Source: Syntrophus sp. (in: bacteria)
Lineage (GTDB): Bacteria; Desulfobacterota; Syntrophia; Syntrophales; UBA8958
DNA length: 7,750 nt
Reading direction: 5' to 3'
Assembly (NCBI GenBank): GCA_003451635.1
Contig: DMAT01000137.1
Coordinates: 1-7,750 of the forward strand
The notes beneath the pieces are model-generated. The model saw only the letters and a list, made by a program, of their open reading frames with translations, was not told the origin of the DNA and did no database searches. How positions within the stretch are numbered: position 1 is the first letter of the stretch; each line of letters starts with the position of its first letter. Position numbers and translations under genes: made by a program. Shown here piece after piece: positions 1 to 6,526 of the stretch.

Positions 1-2
1 GA

Positions 3-278
3 GAGGCGTATCATAGCGCTGGGTTCAATCGCTTTACGATCCGGGAGTTCCTCTGCCCTTTTGAACAGACGGCGCGTCTGTGCAAAATGAACTATCTCCC
101 CCCTTTCGCCGTCCAGGGAACCTACCGCTTAACCGATGGGGAACTCTCCCGCCATGCCACGGACTACGCCTTCCTCTTGCAGCAATTAGGGGCGAATGCA
201 TACAGTGGCGAAGCAATGGAGTCGTTTGCCTTCCTGAATGACTGGCTTGAGGCCAAACAAAGGACGCAGGGGCCATGA
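3..278 (+). CDS. KefF/MdaB-like NAD(P)H:quinone oxidoreductase, C-terminal fragment
   Basis: This is the 3' end of a gene that begins before the window. The frame is open from base 3 to the TGA at 276-278 and gives about 91 residues; the first in-frame ATG, at 87, is internal and not the real start. The fragment contains an FTIREFLCPFEQTARLC stretch followed by MNYLPPFAVQGTYRL, which resembles the C-terminal part of the flavodoxin-fold quinone reductase family (KefF, KefG, MdaB), where a 'GM-x-YLPPFVV-x-GT' segment is typical. In enterobacteria, KefF is an FMN-dependent cytoplasmic quinone reductase that binds the KefC antiporter and is needed for its full activity. Here the stop overlaps the kefC-like start by four bases (ATGA), which suggests translational coupling and supports the KefF-type role. 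The catalytic and FMN-binding N-terminal region is outside the window, so the exact subfamily is not settled. Confidence 0.8.
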   Translation, partial: EAYHSAGFNRFTIREFLCPFEQTARLCKMNYLPPFAVQGTYRLTDGELSRHATDYAFLLQQLGANAYSGEAMESFAFLNDWLEAKQRTQGP

Positions 279-2134
279 CCGAAGGATTTCTGTTCCAGGC
301 CCTTATCTATCTGACCGCAGCCATTGTCTGCGTGCCCATCGCCAAGCGCCTGGGCATGGGGTCGGTCCTTGGCTACCTGTTGGCGGGGATAGCCATTGGA
401 CCTTACGCCCTCGGCTTCATCGGCAGGGAAGGTCAGGATATCATGCACTTCGCCGAGTTCGGCGTCGTCATGATGCTCTTTTTAATCGGCCTCGAACTGG
501 AGCCTTCTCATTTCTGGCGGTTGCGTCATCGTATCCTCGGCATGGGGTCCGCACAGATCATCGTTACCGCCCTGGTCCTATGTGCCGGCATGATGCTCCT
601 GAACTTCAACTGGAAAACAGCCCTGGCCTCCAGCCTTGCCCTGGCCATGTCTTCGACGGCAATTGTACTGCAATCCATGAAAGAGAAGGGCCTCGGGGAC
701 ACGGAGGCTGGAAAGAGTTCTTTTGCCGTCCTCCTTTTTCAGGATATCGCCGTGATCCCCATCCTCGCGTTGCTACCCCTGCTGGCGGTATCCACAGGTC
801 ATGGCACAGGTGCTCAGAGCAAGGCGATCATGGAAGGATTGCCGGGGTGGCTGCAGACGGCGGCAGTTCTTGGCGCCGGTGGGTCGGTGGTTCTGGCCGG
901 GCGCTTTGTTATCGTTCCTTTTCTGCGCGTGGTGGCCAAAACCCATTTAAGAGAACTCCTCACTGCGGCCGCCTTGCTGATCGTGATTGCGACAGCCTTC
1001 CTGATGCAACTGGTCGGACTGAGTCCGGCCCTGGGGGCCTTTCTGGCCGGGGTTGTCCTCGCCAACAGCGAATTCCGCCATGAACTGGAAAGCGATATCG
1101 AACCCTTCAAGGGCCTGCTCCTCGGTCTGTTCTTCATCGCCGTCGGGGCCTCCATTAACTTCAAGCTCCTCGTTGACTCGCCCCTCCAGATCATTTCCCT
1201 GGTCTTCGCCGTTATCGCCGTTAAAGCCATTGTCCTCATAGGAACGGGAAGGCTCTTTAAAATAACCTTCGACCAGAACCTCATCTTTGCCCTGGGCTTA
1301 TCCCAGGTCGGGGAATTCGCTTTTGTGCTTTTTGGCTTCATGCATCAGTTACACATCCTGCCGGACCACCTTGCAGATATGATGATGGCCGTCACGGCCT
1401 TCAGCATGACCATTACGCCGCTCTTGCTTTTCGTCAATGAACGGTTTATCCTTCCCCGGTTCGGAACCCTCAAAGAGCCGGAAAAAGAAGCGGACATCAT
1501 CGACGTCCAGCACCCGGTCATTATCGCCGGGTTCGGCGATTTCGGGAGCACGATCGGACGTTTCCTCAGGGCCAACGGGATTGCAGCGACCATCCTCGAT
1601 AACGATTCCGATCGCGTCGATCTCCTGAGAAAGATGGGATTCAAGGTATTCTACGGGGACGCCGCCCGGACCGATATCCTCAAATCAGCAGGGGCGGACG
1701 AGGCCCGCGTCCTGATTACCGCCGTAGCTGATCCGTCCACCAATTGTGATCTCGTCGAGAAAATACAAAAACACTATCCCCATCTGACCATCATGGTCAG
1801 AGTAAAAGATCGGGAGGACGCTTACGAAATTCTCGAAATGGGTGTAAAGGACGTGTACCGGGAGTCCCTGGACACCTCAATCCGCCTGGGTGTCGATGTC
1901 CTGGTTAGATTGGGATACCGGCGCTACTCTGCGACCCGGGCCGGTCAAAATTTCCTGAAATATGATGAAGCGGCGCTACTCAAGCTGGCCCCCCACTGCC
2001 ATGATGAAAAGTCATATATATTCAACGCGAGAGAGCAAATCACCTTGCAGGAACAGCTCCTCGCCAATGACCGGGAGGTGAACCCGACCATCAATGACCA
2101 TGCCTGGGAAAGTGACCTGCGGAAGGACCAATAA
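275..2134 (+). CDS. kefC: KefC-type glutathione-gated K+/H+ antiporter (CPA2 family with RCK/KTN domain)
   Basis: This encodes a 619-residue inner-membrane potassium efflux protein, close to E. coli KefC (620). Residues 1 to about 390 form a CPA2 antiporter domain of roughly 12 hydrophobic segments. It carries the membrane-buried Gln156-Asp157 pair (LLFQDIAVIP), the counterpart of the transport aspartate in KefC. Residues 269-279 (HELESDIEPFK) match the KefC regulatory loop that contacts the cytoplasmic domain. Residues 413-530 are an RCK/KTN Rossmann domain with GFGDFG at 419-424 and acidic Asp442/Asp444 after strand 2, suited to NAD(H)/AMP-type ligands. By eye, without gaps, R416 and R516 of E. 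coli KefC correspond to Arg429 and Arg529, but F441 becomes Met454 and N551 becomes Asp564. In KefC, glutathione keeps the channel shut and glutathione-electrophile adducts open it, acidifying the cytoplasm for protection. AGGA at 261-264 or AGGGG at 268-272 precedes the ATG, which overlaps the upstream oxidoreductase stop. KefB is the alternative name; the loop and length favour KefC. Confidence 0.93.
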   Translation: MTEGFLFQALIYLTAAIVCVPIAKRLGMGSVLGYLLAGIAIGPYALGFIGREGQDIMHFAEFGVVMMLFLIGLELEPSHFWRLRHRILGMGSAQIIVTALVLCAGMMLLNFNWKTALASSLALAMSSTAIVLQSMKEKGLGDTEAGKSSFAVLLFQDIAVIPILALLPLLAVSTGHGTGAQSKAIMEGLPGWLQTAAVLGAGGSVVLAGRFVIVPFLRVVAKTHLRELLTAAALLIVIATAFLMQLVGLSPALGAFLAGVVLANSEFRHELESDIEPFKGLLLGLFFIAVGASINFKLLVDSPLQIISLVFAVIAVKAIVLIGTGRLFKITFDQNLIFALGLSQVGEFAFVLFGFMHQLHILPDHLADMMMAVTAFSMTITPLLLFVNERFILPRFGTLKEPEKEADIIDVQHPVIIAGFGDFGSTIGRFLRANGIAATILDNDSDRVDLLRKMGFKVFYGDAARTDILKSAGADEARVLITAVADPSTNCDLVEKIQKHYPHLTIMVRVKDREDAYEILEMGVKDVYRESLDTSIRLGVDVLVRLGYRRYSATRAGQNFLKYDEAALLKLAPHCHDEKSYIFNAREQITLQEQLLANDREVNPTINDHAWESDLRKDQ

Positions 2135-2220
2135 GGTGACTGGTAAAGAGAGAGATTGGAAGCTGTGCGGATTAATCTGATGACCGCGCGCCGGGATCAG
2201 TTAAATACAGGAGTGAACAA

Positions 2221-3858
2221 ATGAAAGATCAATCCGGAACGAACCAGGAATTGATGCAGGAATTGTCTTTCCTGAGGCAGAAGCTTGCCCAAGTGGAGCA
2301 GTCGGAATCAAGGCGTAAGCAGACCGAAGAGGCGCTGCAGGATAGCGAAGCGCGCTATCGGCACTTGTTTGAGTTTATCAACGATGCCGTATTGGTCCAT
2401 TTCATAGGAGAAGATGGTCAGCCCAGCCGTTTTGTAGAAGTCAATAATATCGCCTGCCAGAGACTGGGCTATACGCGGAAGGAGTTATTACAATTAACAC
2501 CGATTGATATTGCCGCACCCGACAAAAACTCTGAACTACCTGAAATCAGAAAGAAACTTCAGAGCCACGGGCACACCCTTCTGGAAACCGTGCACCTGAC
2601 AAAGGATGGACGGCGCGTGCCGGTGGAAAGCAACATCCGCCTCTTCAACTATAACGGCCAGCTCGCCGCAATGTCCATTTCCCGGGACATCACTATACGT
2701 AAACAAATGGAGGAAGATCTGCAGCGGGCCCACAAGCTGGAGTCCCTGGGTGTTTTGGCCGGAGGGATTGCCCATGATTTCAACAATCTCATGATGGCGG
2801 TCCAGGGATACATGGATCTCGCCCTCCTCGGGCTGGCGCCGAATAACAAAGTCCATAAGTATCTCGGATCTGCCCAGCAGTGCATGGCCCAAGCCAAGGA
2901 GCTTACCGGCAGGCTGATAACTTTTTCCATGGGCGGTTTTCCCTTCCGGAAGAGCTGCGATATCGCCGAGCTGGTCCGGGACGCCGTTCACAGGACTATA
3001 AAGGGAGAGGACGTCAAGGCGACCTTCGACTTTACGGACGACCTCTGGCCCACGGAGATCGACGAGCAGCAGATGAAGCAGGTCTTTTACAATCTAACGA
3101 CGAACGCCCTGGAAGCCATGCCCCAGGGAGGGGCACTGACAGTGCGGGCGGGGAACGTAGAGATCCAGGGAGGAGACGCCCTCCCCCTCAAGGAGGGACC
3201 ATACCTGCGTATCATCTTTGTCGATGAAGGGATCGGCATCCCGGAGGAACATCTGGCAAAGGTTTTTGATCCCTATTTCACTACCAAGGGGATGGGGGCG
3301 CAGAAGGGGATGGGCCTTGGCCTTTCGGTCTGTTATTCCGTATTGAAGAAGCACCAGGGGCATATTACCGTGGATTCAAGACCGGGTAAAGAGACGACCC
3401 TTACCCTTTATCTGCCGGCGCAGGTGGAACAGGCAACAGCAATAGATCCTCAGAAGTCATTATCGACCGGTGCGGTCCGGGTGCTGATCATGGACGATGA
3501 AATCCATATCCGTGAAATCGAGCGGGCCTATTTGGAGATGCTGAGTTACGAGGTGGAGGATGTGAAGGACGGGCAGGAGGCAATTGATGCCTACAAAAAG
3601 GCCCTTCATTCCGGGACACCCTTCGATCTGGTAATACTGGATCTGACGGTGCGCCATGGCCTGGGAGGCCAGTTGGCCATGGAGAGGCTTTTGAAGATAG
3701 ATCCGGAGGTCATAGCCATTATTGCCTCCGGCTATGTGGACGACCCCGTCATAGAGCACTACGGCGATTACGGCTTCCGGGGGGCGCTGAAGAAGCCTTT
3801 CAACGGGGAGGAAATGAAAAATCTGGTGGAAAATATCCTGCAAAGGAAAAACACTTAG
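2221..3858 (+). CDS. Soluble PAS hybrid histidine kinase with C-terminal receiver
   Basis: This is a 545-residue cytoplasmic sensor kinase of a phosphorelay type; I see no membrane segment or signal peptide. The domain order is: a short N-terminal coiled coil (about 8-42, rich in E, Q, K, L); a PAS domain (about 42-165) ending in SISRDITIRKQMEE; a dimerisation/phosphoacceptor helix with GGIAHDFNN and His185; an HATPase domain with N-box Asn291/Asn295, G1 box DEGIGIP (335-341) and G2 box GMGLGLS (363-369); and a receiver (about 419-542). The receiver has Asp425/Asp426, phosphoacceptor Asp474 (VILDLT), Ser503 and Lys525 (KKPF), so every key residue for kinase and receiver chemistry is present. 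The H-box style is that of NtrB/HPK4-like kinases. AGGAG at 2209-2213 lies seven bases before the ATG. It follows kefC after 86 bases and has no adjacent response regulator or DNA-binding gene, so the partner and signal are unknown. Co-transcription with kefC is possible but not shown. Confidence 0.92.
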   Translation: MKDQSGTNQELMQELSFLRQKLAQVEQSESRRKQTEEALQDSEARYRHLFEFINDAVLVHFIGEDGQPSRFVEVNNIACQRLGYTRKELLQLTPIDIAAPDKNSELPEIRKKLQSHGHTLLETVHLTKDGRRVPVESNIRLFNYNGQLAAMSISRDITIRKQMEEDLQRAHKLESLGVLAGGIAHDFNNLMMAVQGYMDLALLGLAPNNKVHKYLGSAQQCMAQAKELTGRLITFSMGGFPFRKSCDIAELVRDAVHRTIKGEDVKATFDFTDDLWPTEIDEQQMKQVFYNLTTNALEAMPQGGALTVRAGNVEIQGGDALPLKEGPYLRIIFVDEGIGIPEEHLAKVFDPYFTTKGMGAQKGMGLGLSVCYSVLKKHQGHITVDSRPGKETTLTLYLPAQVEQATAIDPQKSLSTGAVRVLIMDDEIHIREIERAYLEMLSYEVEDVKDGQEAIDAYKKALHSGTPFDLVILDLTVRHGLGGQLAMERLLKIDPEVIAIIASGYVDDPVIEHYGDYGFRGALKKPFNGEEMKNLVENILQRKNT

Positions 3859-3997
3859 AACTGGTGAAAGCTGCCAATTGAGTCAGGAATTGACGAACCG
3901 CCGGGACAGGATCAGTTCCATGTTGCAGCCAAGGCAATTGGCCTGACCGGCGCGGCAGGGAGATGAAGAACAACGTTCAGTTTTAAATAAAATCAAT

Positions 3998-4005
3998 GGA
4001 GGTGA
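3998..4005 (+). promoter_or_regulatory. Strong ribosome binding site of ppnP
   Basis: GGAGGTGA is a near-perfect anti-16S match, with GGAGG ending six bases before the ATG at 4009. It fixes this start and supports the 109-residue product over a shorter one resembling the 94-residue E. coli protein. It is the strongest Shine-Dalgarno sequence among the gene starts in the window. Confidence 0.75.
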
Positions 4006-4008
4006 CCT

Positions 4009-4338
4009 ATGTCGGTAAATACGGTGGAACGGTTTGATGATGTCAGCGTGCTGTGCAAGGCAAATATCTATTTTGACGGGAAGGTGATTAGTCATACCAT
4101 TCTCTTCAAAGATGGCAAGAAAAAGACCGTGGGACTGATCTTTCCCGGTTCGTTTACCTTCAATACGGACGCCCCGGAAAGAATGGAGATAATCGCCGGC
4201 AACTCTCGAGTAAAGCAGGCCGGATCTGATCAATGGGTTCCCTACCCTTCGGGGACGTTTTTTCTTGTCCCGGGCAAGTCGTCATTTGAAATCGCCGTGG
4301 ACGAAGGAGTTGCGGAATATGTCTGCTCCTTCGAATAA
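4009..4338 (+). CDS. ppnP: Pyrimidine/purine nucleoside phosphorylase (PpnP, YaiE/DUF1255 family)
   Basis: This encodes a 109-residue small cupin-like enzyme. The family cleaves a wide range of ribonucleosides with phosphate to give free base and ribose 1-phosphate in the cytoplasm, for nucleoside salvage. Recognition rests on the order of segments shared with E. coli YaiE: ANIYFDGKVISHTI near residues 18-31, VGLIFPGSFTFNTDAPERMEI in the middle, then W-x-x-YPSGTFFLVPGKSSFEI and a C-terminal EYVCSFE that matches the family's 'YLCRY' ending. The first 15 or so residues are additional to the E. coli protein (94 residues), but longer versions with 'ANxYFDGKV' near residue 20 are common in other bacteria. 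The strong ribosome binding site at 3998-4005 supports the start. The next gene starts inside its last codons. A 150-base gap separates it from the kinase, so it may have its own promoter; AT-rich TTTTAAATAAAAT at 3981-3993 is the only suggestive element. Confidence 0.9.
   Translation: MSVNTVERFDDVSVLCKANIYFDGKVISHTILFKDGKKKTVGLIFPGSFTFNTDAPERMEIIAGNSRVKQAGSDQWVPYPSGTFFLVPGKSSFEIAVDEGVAEYVCSFE
4304..4309 (+). promoter_or_regulatory. Ribosome binding site deciding the start of the small membrane protein gene
   Basis: AAGGAG lies nine bases before the ATG at 4319, inside the ppnP coding sequence. It favours this start over the in-frame ATG at 4265, which would add 18 residues lying entirely in the shadow of ppnP and has no comparable site. 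Confidence 0.6.
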
Positions 4339-4630
4339 GGGAAGGTCCCTGGACTATCCCCTTTACGAGCGGATGAAGAAAAAAGCGCCCCAGGCTGCTA
4401 AATACTGGCTGATCGGGGATCGCCTTTTTCACGCCGGTCTGTTTCTGACCATGATGAGTATCCCGGCGTTGTTTTTCGCCTACACGCAATCAGGATTAAA
4501 GGCGATATTTATTTGGATAATTGCGGCTGTGGCGGGATCGGCGGGAACACTGGGGTTTGGAATCTACTTTAAAAGGGAATCATATAAACTGGCAATCAAA
4601 GCAGGGATTGACGTAAATAAACTATCCTGA
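4319..4630 (+). CDS. Unrecognised small protein with two membrane helices, coupled to ppnP
   Basis: I do not recognise this 103-residue protein. It has a polar, lysine-rich N-terminus (1-36, including ERMKKKAPQAAKYW), a first hydrophobic helix at about 37-55 (AGLFLTMMSIPALFFAY), a short QSGLK turn, a second helix at about 60-83 (IFIWIIAAVAGSAGTLGFGIYF), and a basic tail ending in GIDVNKLS. Positive charge flanks both ends, so the positive-inside rule predicts a helical hairpin in the cytoplasmic membrane with both termini inside. There is no signal peptide and no catalytic motif. Its start overlaps the last 20 bases of ppnP, which points to translational coupling. The gene ends 22 bases before the convergent tyrA stop. 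An in-frame ATG at 4265 would give 121 residues but is less likely. It is probably real, given its coherent membrane topology and placed ribosome binding site; its function cannot be inferred. Confidence 0.72.
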   Translation: MSAPSNKGRSLDYPLYERMKKKAPQAAKYWLIGDRLFHAGLFLTMMSIPALFFAYTQSGLKAIFIWIIAAVAGSAGTLGFGIYFKRESYKLAIKAGIDVNKLS

Positions 4631-4652
4631 CGGGCGCCATTCCTGTTCCGGA

Positions 4653-5423
4653 TCAAAGGATGTTCATGCTTTTGATCATTTTCGTTACCGCGGCCATATC
4701 GCCGCTGTGAAGCAATCCCCGGAGTTCATCGAGATTCTTGCCGTATAAGCTCAGGAACTTGTCCGTGTGGGGATTATCGGCGATCAGGTGGGCATAGAGA
4801 TCGGGATGGGCGAAGATCCGGCCCAGATGATCGAGCCGTTCCCGGAGGGCAGGGGTGGAAAAACGCCGCAATTCCTCGGGGGAGACACCCGACTCGGCCA
4901 TGGTCAACCCCAGCACGACGGTGTTGAAGTGGTTCAGGCCCTGAACGAGGGCCATCATCTTGTCATGCCCCTCCGGCGTGGCCTCCACAAGGTGGGCGCC
5001 ATTTTTCTCCATGATGTCTTTCAGCCAGGGCAGCCAGCGCTCTCCCCGGCCGGGGCAGACGGCGATGTTTTGGCCGTCCAGGGAGGCGACCCGGGGACCG
5101 AAGAGGGGATGGAGGCCGATGACCTCGGAAACGGAAACCTCTAACATGGCCCGGACGGGGGCCTCCTTCAGGGAGGTGAGGTCCATGAGTAGTGAGTCGT
5201 GGGGCATGCAGGGGCCTACCTCCCGGATGACCGCGTCCGTCGCTGCTATGGGGACGCTCACGATAACCACCGGGCAAACCTCCGCCATCTGCCGGGGGGC
5301 GAGGCCGGTGTTACGCCCCGAAATCTGTACGGAATAACCTTCCTGCCGGAAAAAGGAGGCAAACCATTTACCCATCCCGCCTGTGCCGCCGATGATGCCG
5401 ATCGGAAATTTATCTGCTCTCAC
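4653..5423 (-). CDS. tyrA: Prephenate dehydrogenase, monofunctional
   Basis: This 256-residue cytoplasmic enzyme oxidatively decarboxylates prephenate to 4-hydroxyphenylpyruvate, the committed step to tyrosine. The N-terminal Rossmann fold carries GTGGMG at 13-18. DLTSLK at 81-86 holds the family serine position (Ser84), and GLHPLFGP at 103-110 holds the catalytic His105, in the same form as the dehydrogenase domain of E. coli TyrA. The C-terminal half is helical. There is no fused chorismate mutase at the N-terminus and no ACT domain at the C-terminus, so feedback by tyrosine through an ACT domain is not expected. After strand 2 the sequence is ISGR (34-37) with no acidic residue, which hints at NADP rather than NAD. 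The start is GTG at 5423; the only ribosome-binding candidate is the G-rich GGCGGGG just upstream. It is the last gene of the aro block, 22 bases after aroC, and converges on the plus-strand genes. Confidence 0.93.
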   Translation of the reverse strand: MRADKFPIGIIGGTGGMGKWFASFFRQEGYSVQISGRNTGLAPRQMAEVCPVVIVSVPIAATDAVIREVGPCMPHDSLLMDLTSLKEAPVRAMLEVSVSEVIGLHPLFGPRVASLDGQNIAVCPGRGERWLPWLKDIMEKNGAHLVEATPEGHDKMMALVQGLNHFNTVVLGLTMAESGVSPEELRRFSTPALRERLDHLGRIFAHPDLYAHLIADNPHTDKFLSLYGKNLDELRGLLHSGDMAAVTKMIKSMNIL

Positions 5424-5445
5424 TTTTTAACCCCGCCCTTCTCTT

Positions 5446-6513
5446 CTATTCCGCTGAGGAACGTTCAATGGCCCGCTGCCGCAGGAGATGATCCACGAGG
5501 ACCAGGCAGACCATGGCCTCGCAGACGGGGAGAATCCGGGGGATGACGGAGACGTCGTGCCGGCCGCCGACAGCAAGCTTGACGGGCTTGCCGTTAATGT
5601 CCACCGTATCCTGCTCCCTGGAGATAGAGGGGATGGGCTTGCAGGCCGCCCGGATCACGAGATCCTGGCCGCTGGCGATCCCCGCCAGGATTCCCCCGGA
5701 ATTATTGGCGGCAAATCCGGAAGGCAGGAGCGGGTCGTTGCATTGCGAGCCGGTCATGCCCGCAGCGGCAAATCCGGCGCCGATCTCCACCCCTTTAACC
5801 GTGCCGATGCCCATGAGGGACTTGGCCAGATCGGCGTCCAACTTGTCAAAGACGTGGGCGCCGAGACCTGCGGGGCAGCCCTGCACTATTATCTCCACGA
5901 TCCCGCCCAGGGTATCCCCTTCCTTTTGAGCCTTCTTCAGCGCCGCTTCCATTTTTGTCGCCCCTACAGGGTCGGGGCAGTTAAAGCGGTTCCGCCCTGC
6001 CTCCGCCACGATTCCCGCTTCCGCTTTCACGCCGCCCAAGGCAAGGGTATAGGCACTGACCATGATCCCTTCCCGGGCGAGAAGCTTCCGGGCGATTGCC
6101 CCGGCGGCGACCCGGGACGCCGTTTCCCGTCCCGAAGCCCTTCCCCCGCCCCGGTGATCCCGGATGCCGTATTTCTGCTCATAAGTATAATCACCGTGCC
6201 CCGGCCGGAAGACATTCCGGAGGGCTTCATAATCCCTACTTCTGACGTCGCGATTCCAGATGATAAGAGAGATTGGGGTTCCCGTCGTCTTTCCCTCAAA
6301 GACCCCCGAGAGGATCTCGACCCGGTCGCCCTCCTTCCGGGGAGACGACCCCTCAGCCTGGCCCGGTTTTCGCCGCTCCAGTTCCGCCTGGATATCCGCC
6401 TCCGTCAATTCTATTCGGGGCGGACAGCCATCGATAACCGTCCCGAGGGCGGGGCCATGCGATTCCCCCCAAGTGGTGACCCGAAAAAGTACGCCCGTTG
6501 TATTTCCTGACAT
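5446..6513 (-). CDS. aroC: Chorismate synthase
   Basis: This 355-residue enzyme converts 5-enolpyruvylshikimate 3-phosphate to chorismate, the last step of the shared shikimate pathway. It needs reduced FMN, although the reaction is redox-neutral overall. Family signatures are all present: WGESHGPALG near the N-terminus with His19, RRKPGQ (47-52), FRPGHGDYTY (102-111) with His106, the GGGRASGRET block (122-131), and GGRHD with Asp320 near the C-terminus. These include the two histidines and the aspartate known to be needed in the family. Length is normal (350-390). AGGAAAGGAA sits just upstream of the ATG, giving a well-placed ribosome binding site. The gene lies 13 bases after aroK and 22 before tyrA, in pathway order. 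There is no flavin reductase domain, so it should be the monofunctional type that relies on cellular reduced FMN. Confidence 0.97.
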   Translation of the reverse strand: MSGNTTGVLFRVTTWGESHGPALGTVIDGCPPRIELTEADIQAELERRKPGQAEGSSPRKEGDRVEILSGVFEGKTTGTPISLIIWNRDVRSRDYEALRNVFRPGHGDYTYEQKYGIRDHRGGGRASGRETASRVAAGAIARKLLAREGIMVSAYTLALGGVKAEAGIVAEAGRNRFNCPDPVGATKMEAALKKAQKEGDTLGGIVEIIVQGCPAGLGAHVFDKLDADLAKSLMGIGTVKGVEIGAGFAAAGMTGSQCNDPLLPSGFAANNSGGILAGIASGQDLVIRAACKPIPSISREQDTVDINGKPVKLAVGGRHDVSVIPRILPVCEAMVCLVLVDHLLRQRAIERSSAE

Positions 6514-6526
6514 ATCTGTTCCTTTC

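Noticed and set aside
238..1083. A 281-codon plus-strand frame overlapping the 5' part of kefC
   Set aside because: The translation is rich in G, R, H and P with no hydrophobic pattern or domain, while the overlapping frame is an unmistakable antiporter.
2135..2220. Possible promoter or terminator between kefC and the kinase gene
   Set aside because: TTGGAA near 2155 has no good -10 partner, and the GCGCGC near 2187 has no stable stem or T-tract. Only the ribosome binding site can be supported.
4265..4318. Upstream in-frame ATG giving an 18-residue longer version of the small membrane protein
   Set aside because: The extra residues lie wholly within ppnP in another frame, and the AAGGAG at 4304-4309 is placed for the ATG at 4319.
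4651..4677. Inverted repeat GATCAAA...TTTGATC followed by ATTTTC, as a possible plus-strand terminator
   Set aside because: The stem is only seven AT-rich pairs with a 13-base loop and lies in tyrA coding sequence, so it is too weak to call.
5488..6510. A 340-codon open frame on the plus strand, opposite aroC
   Set aside because: It mirrors aroC almost end to end, its translation is rich in D, G, P and R with no recognisable domain, and aroC carries all its family motifs. It is an antisense shadow produced by codon bias.
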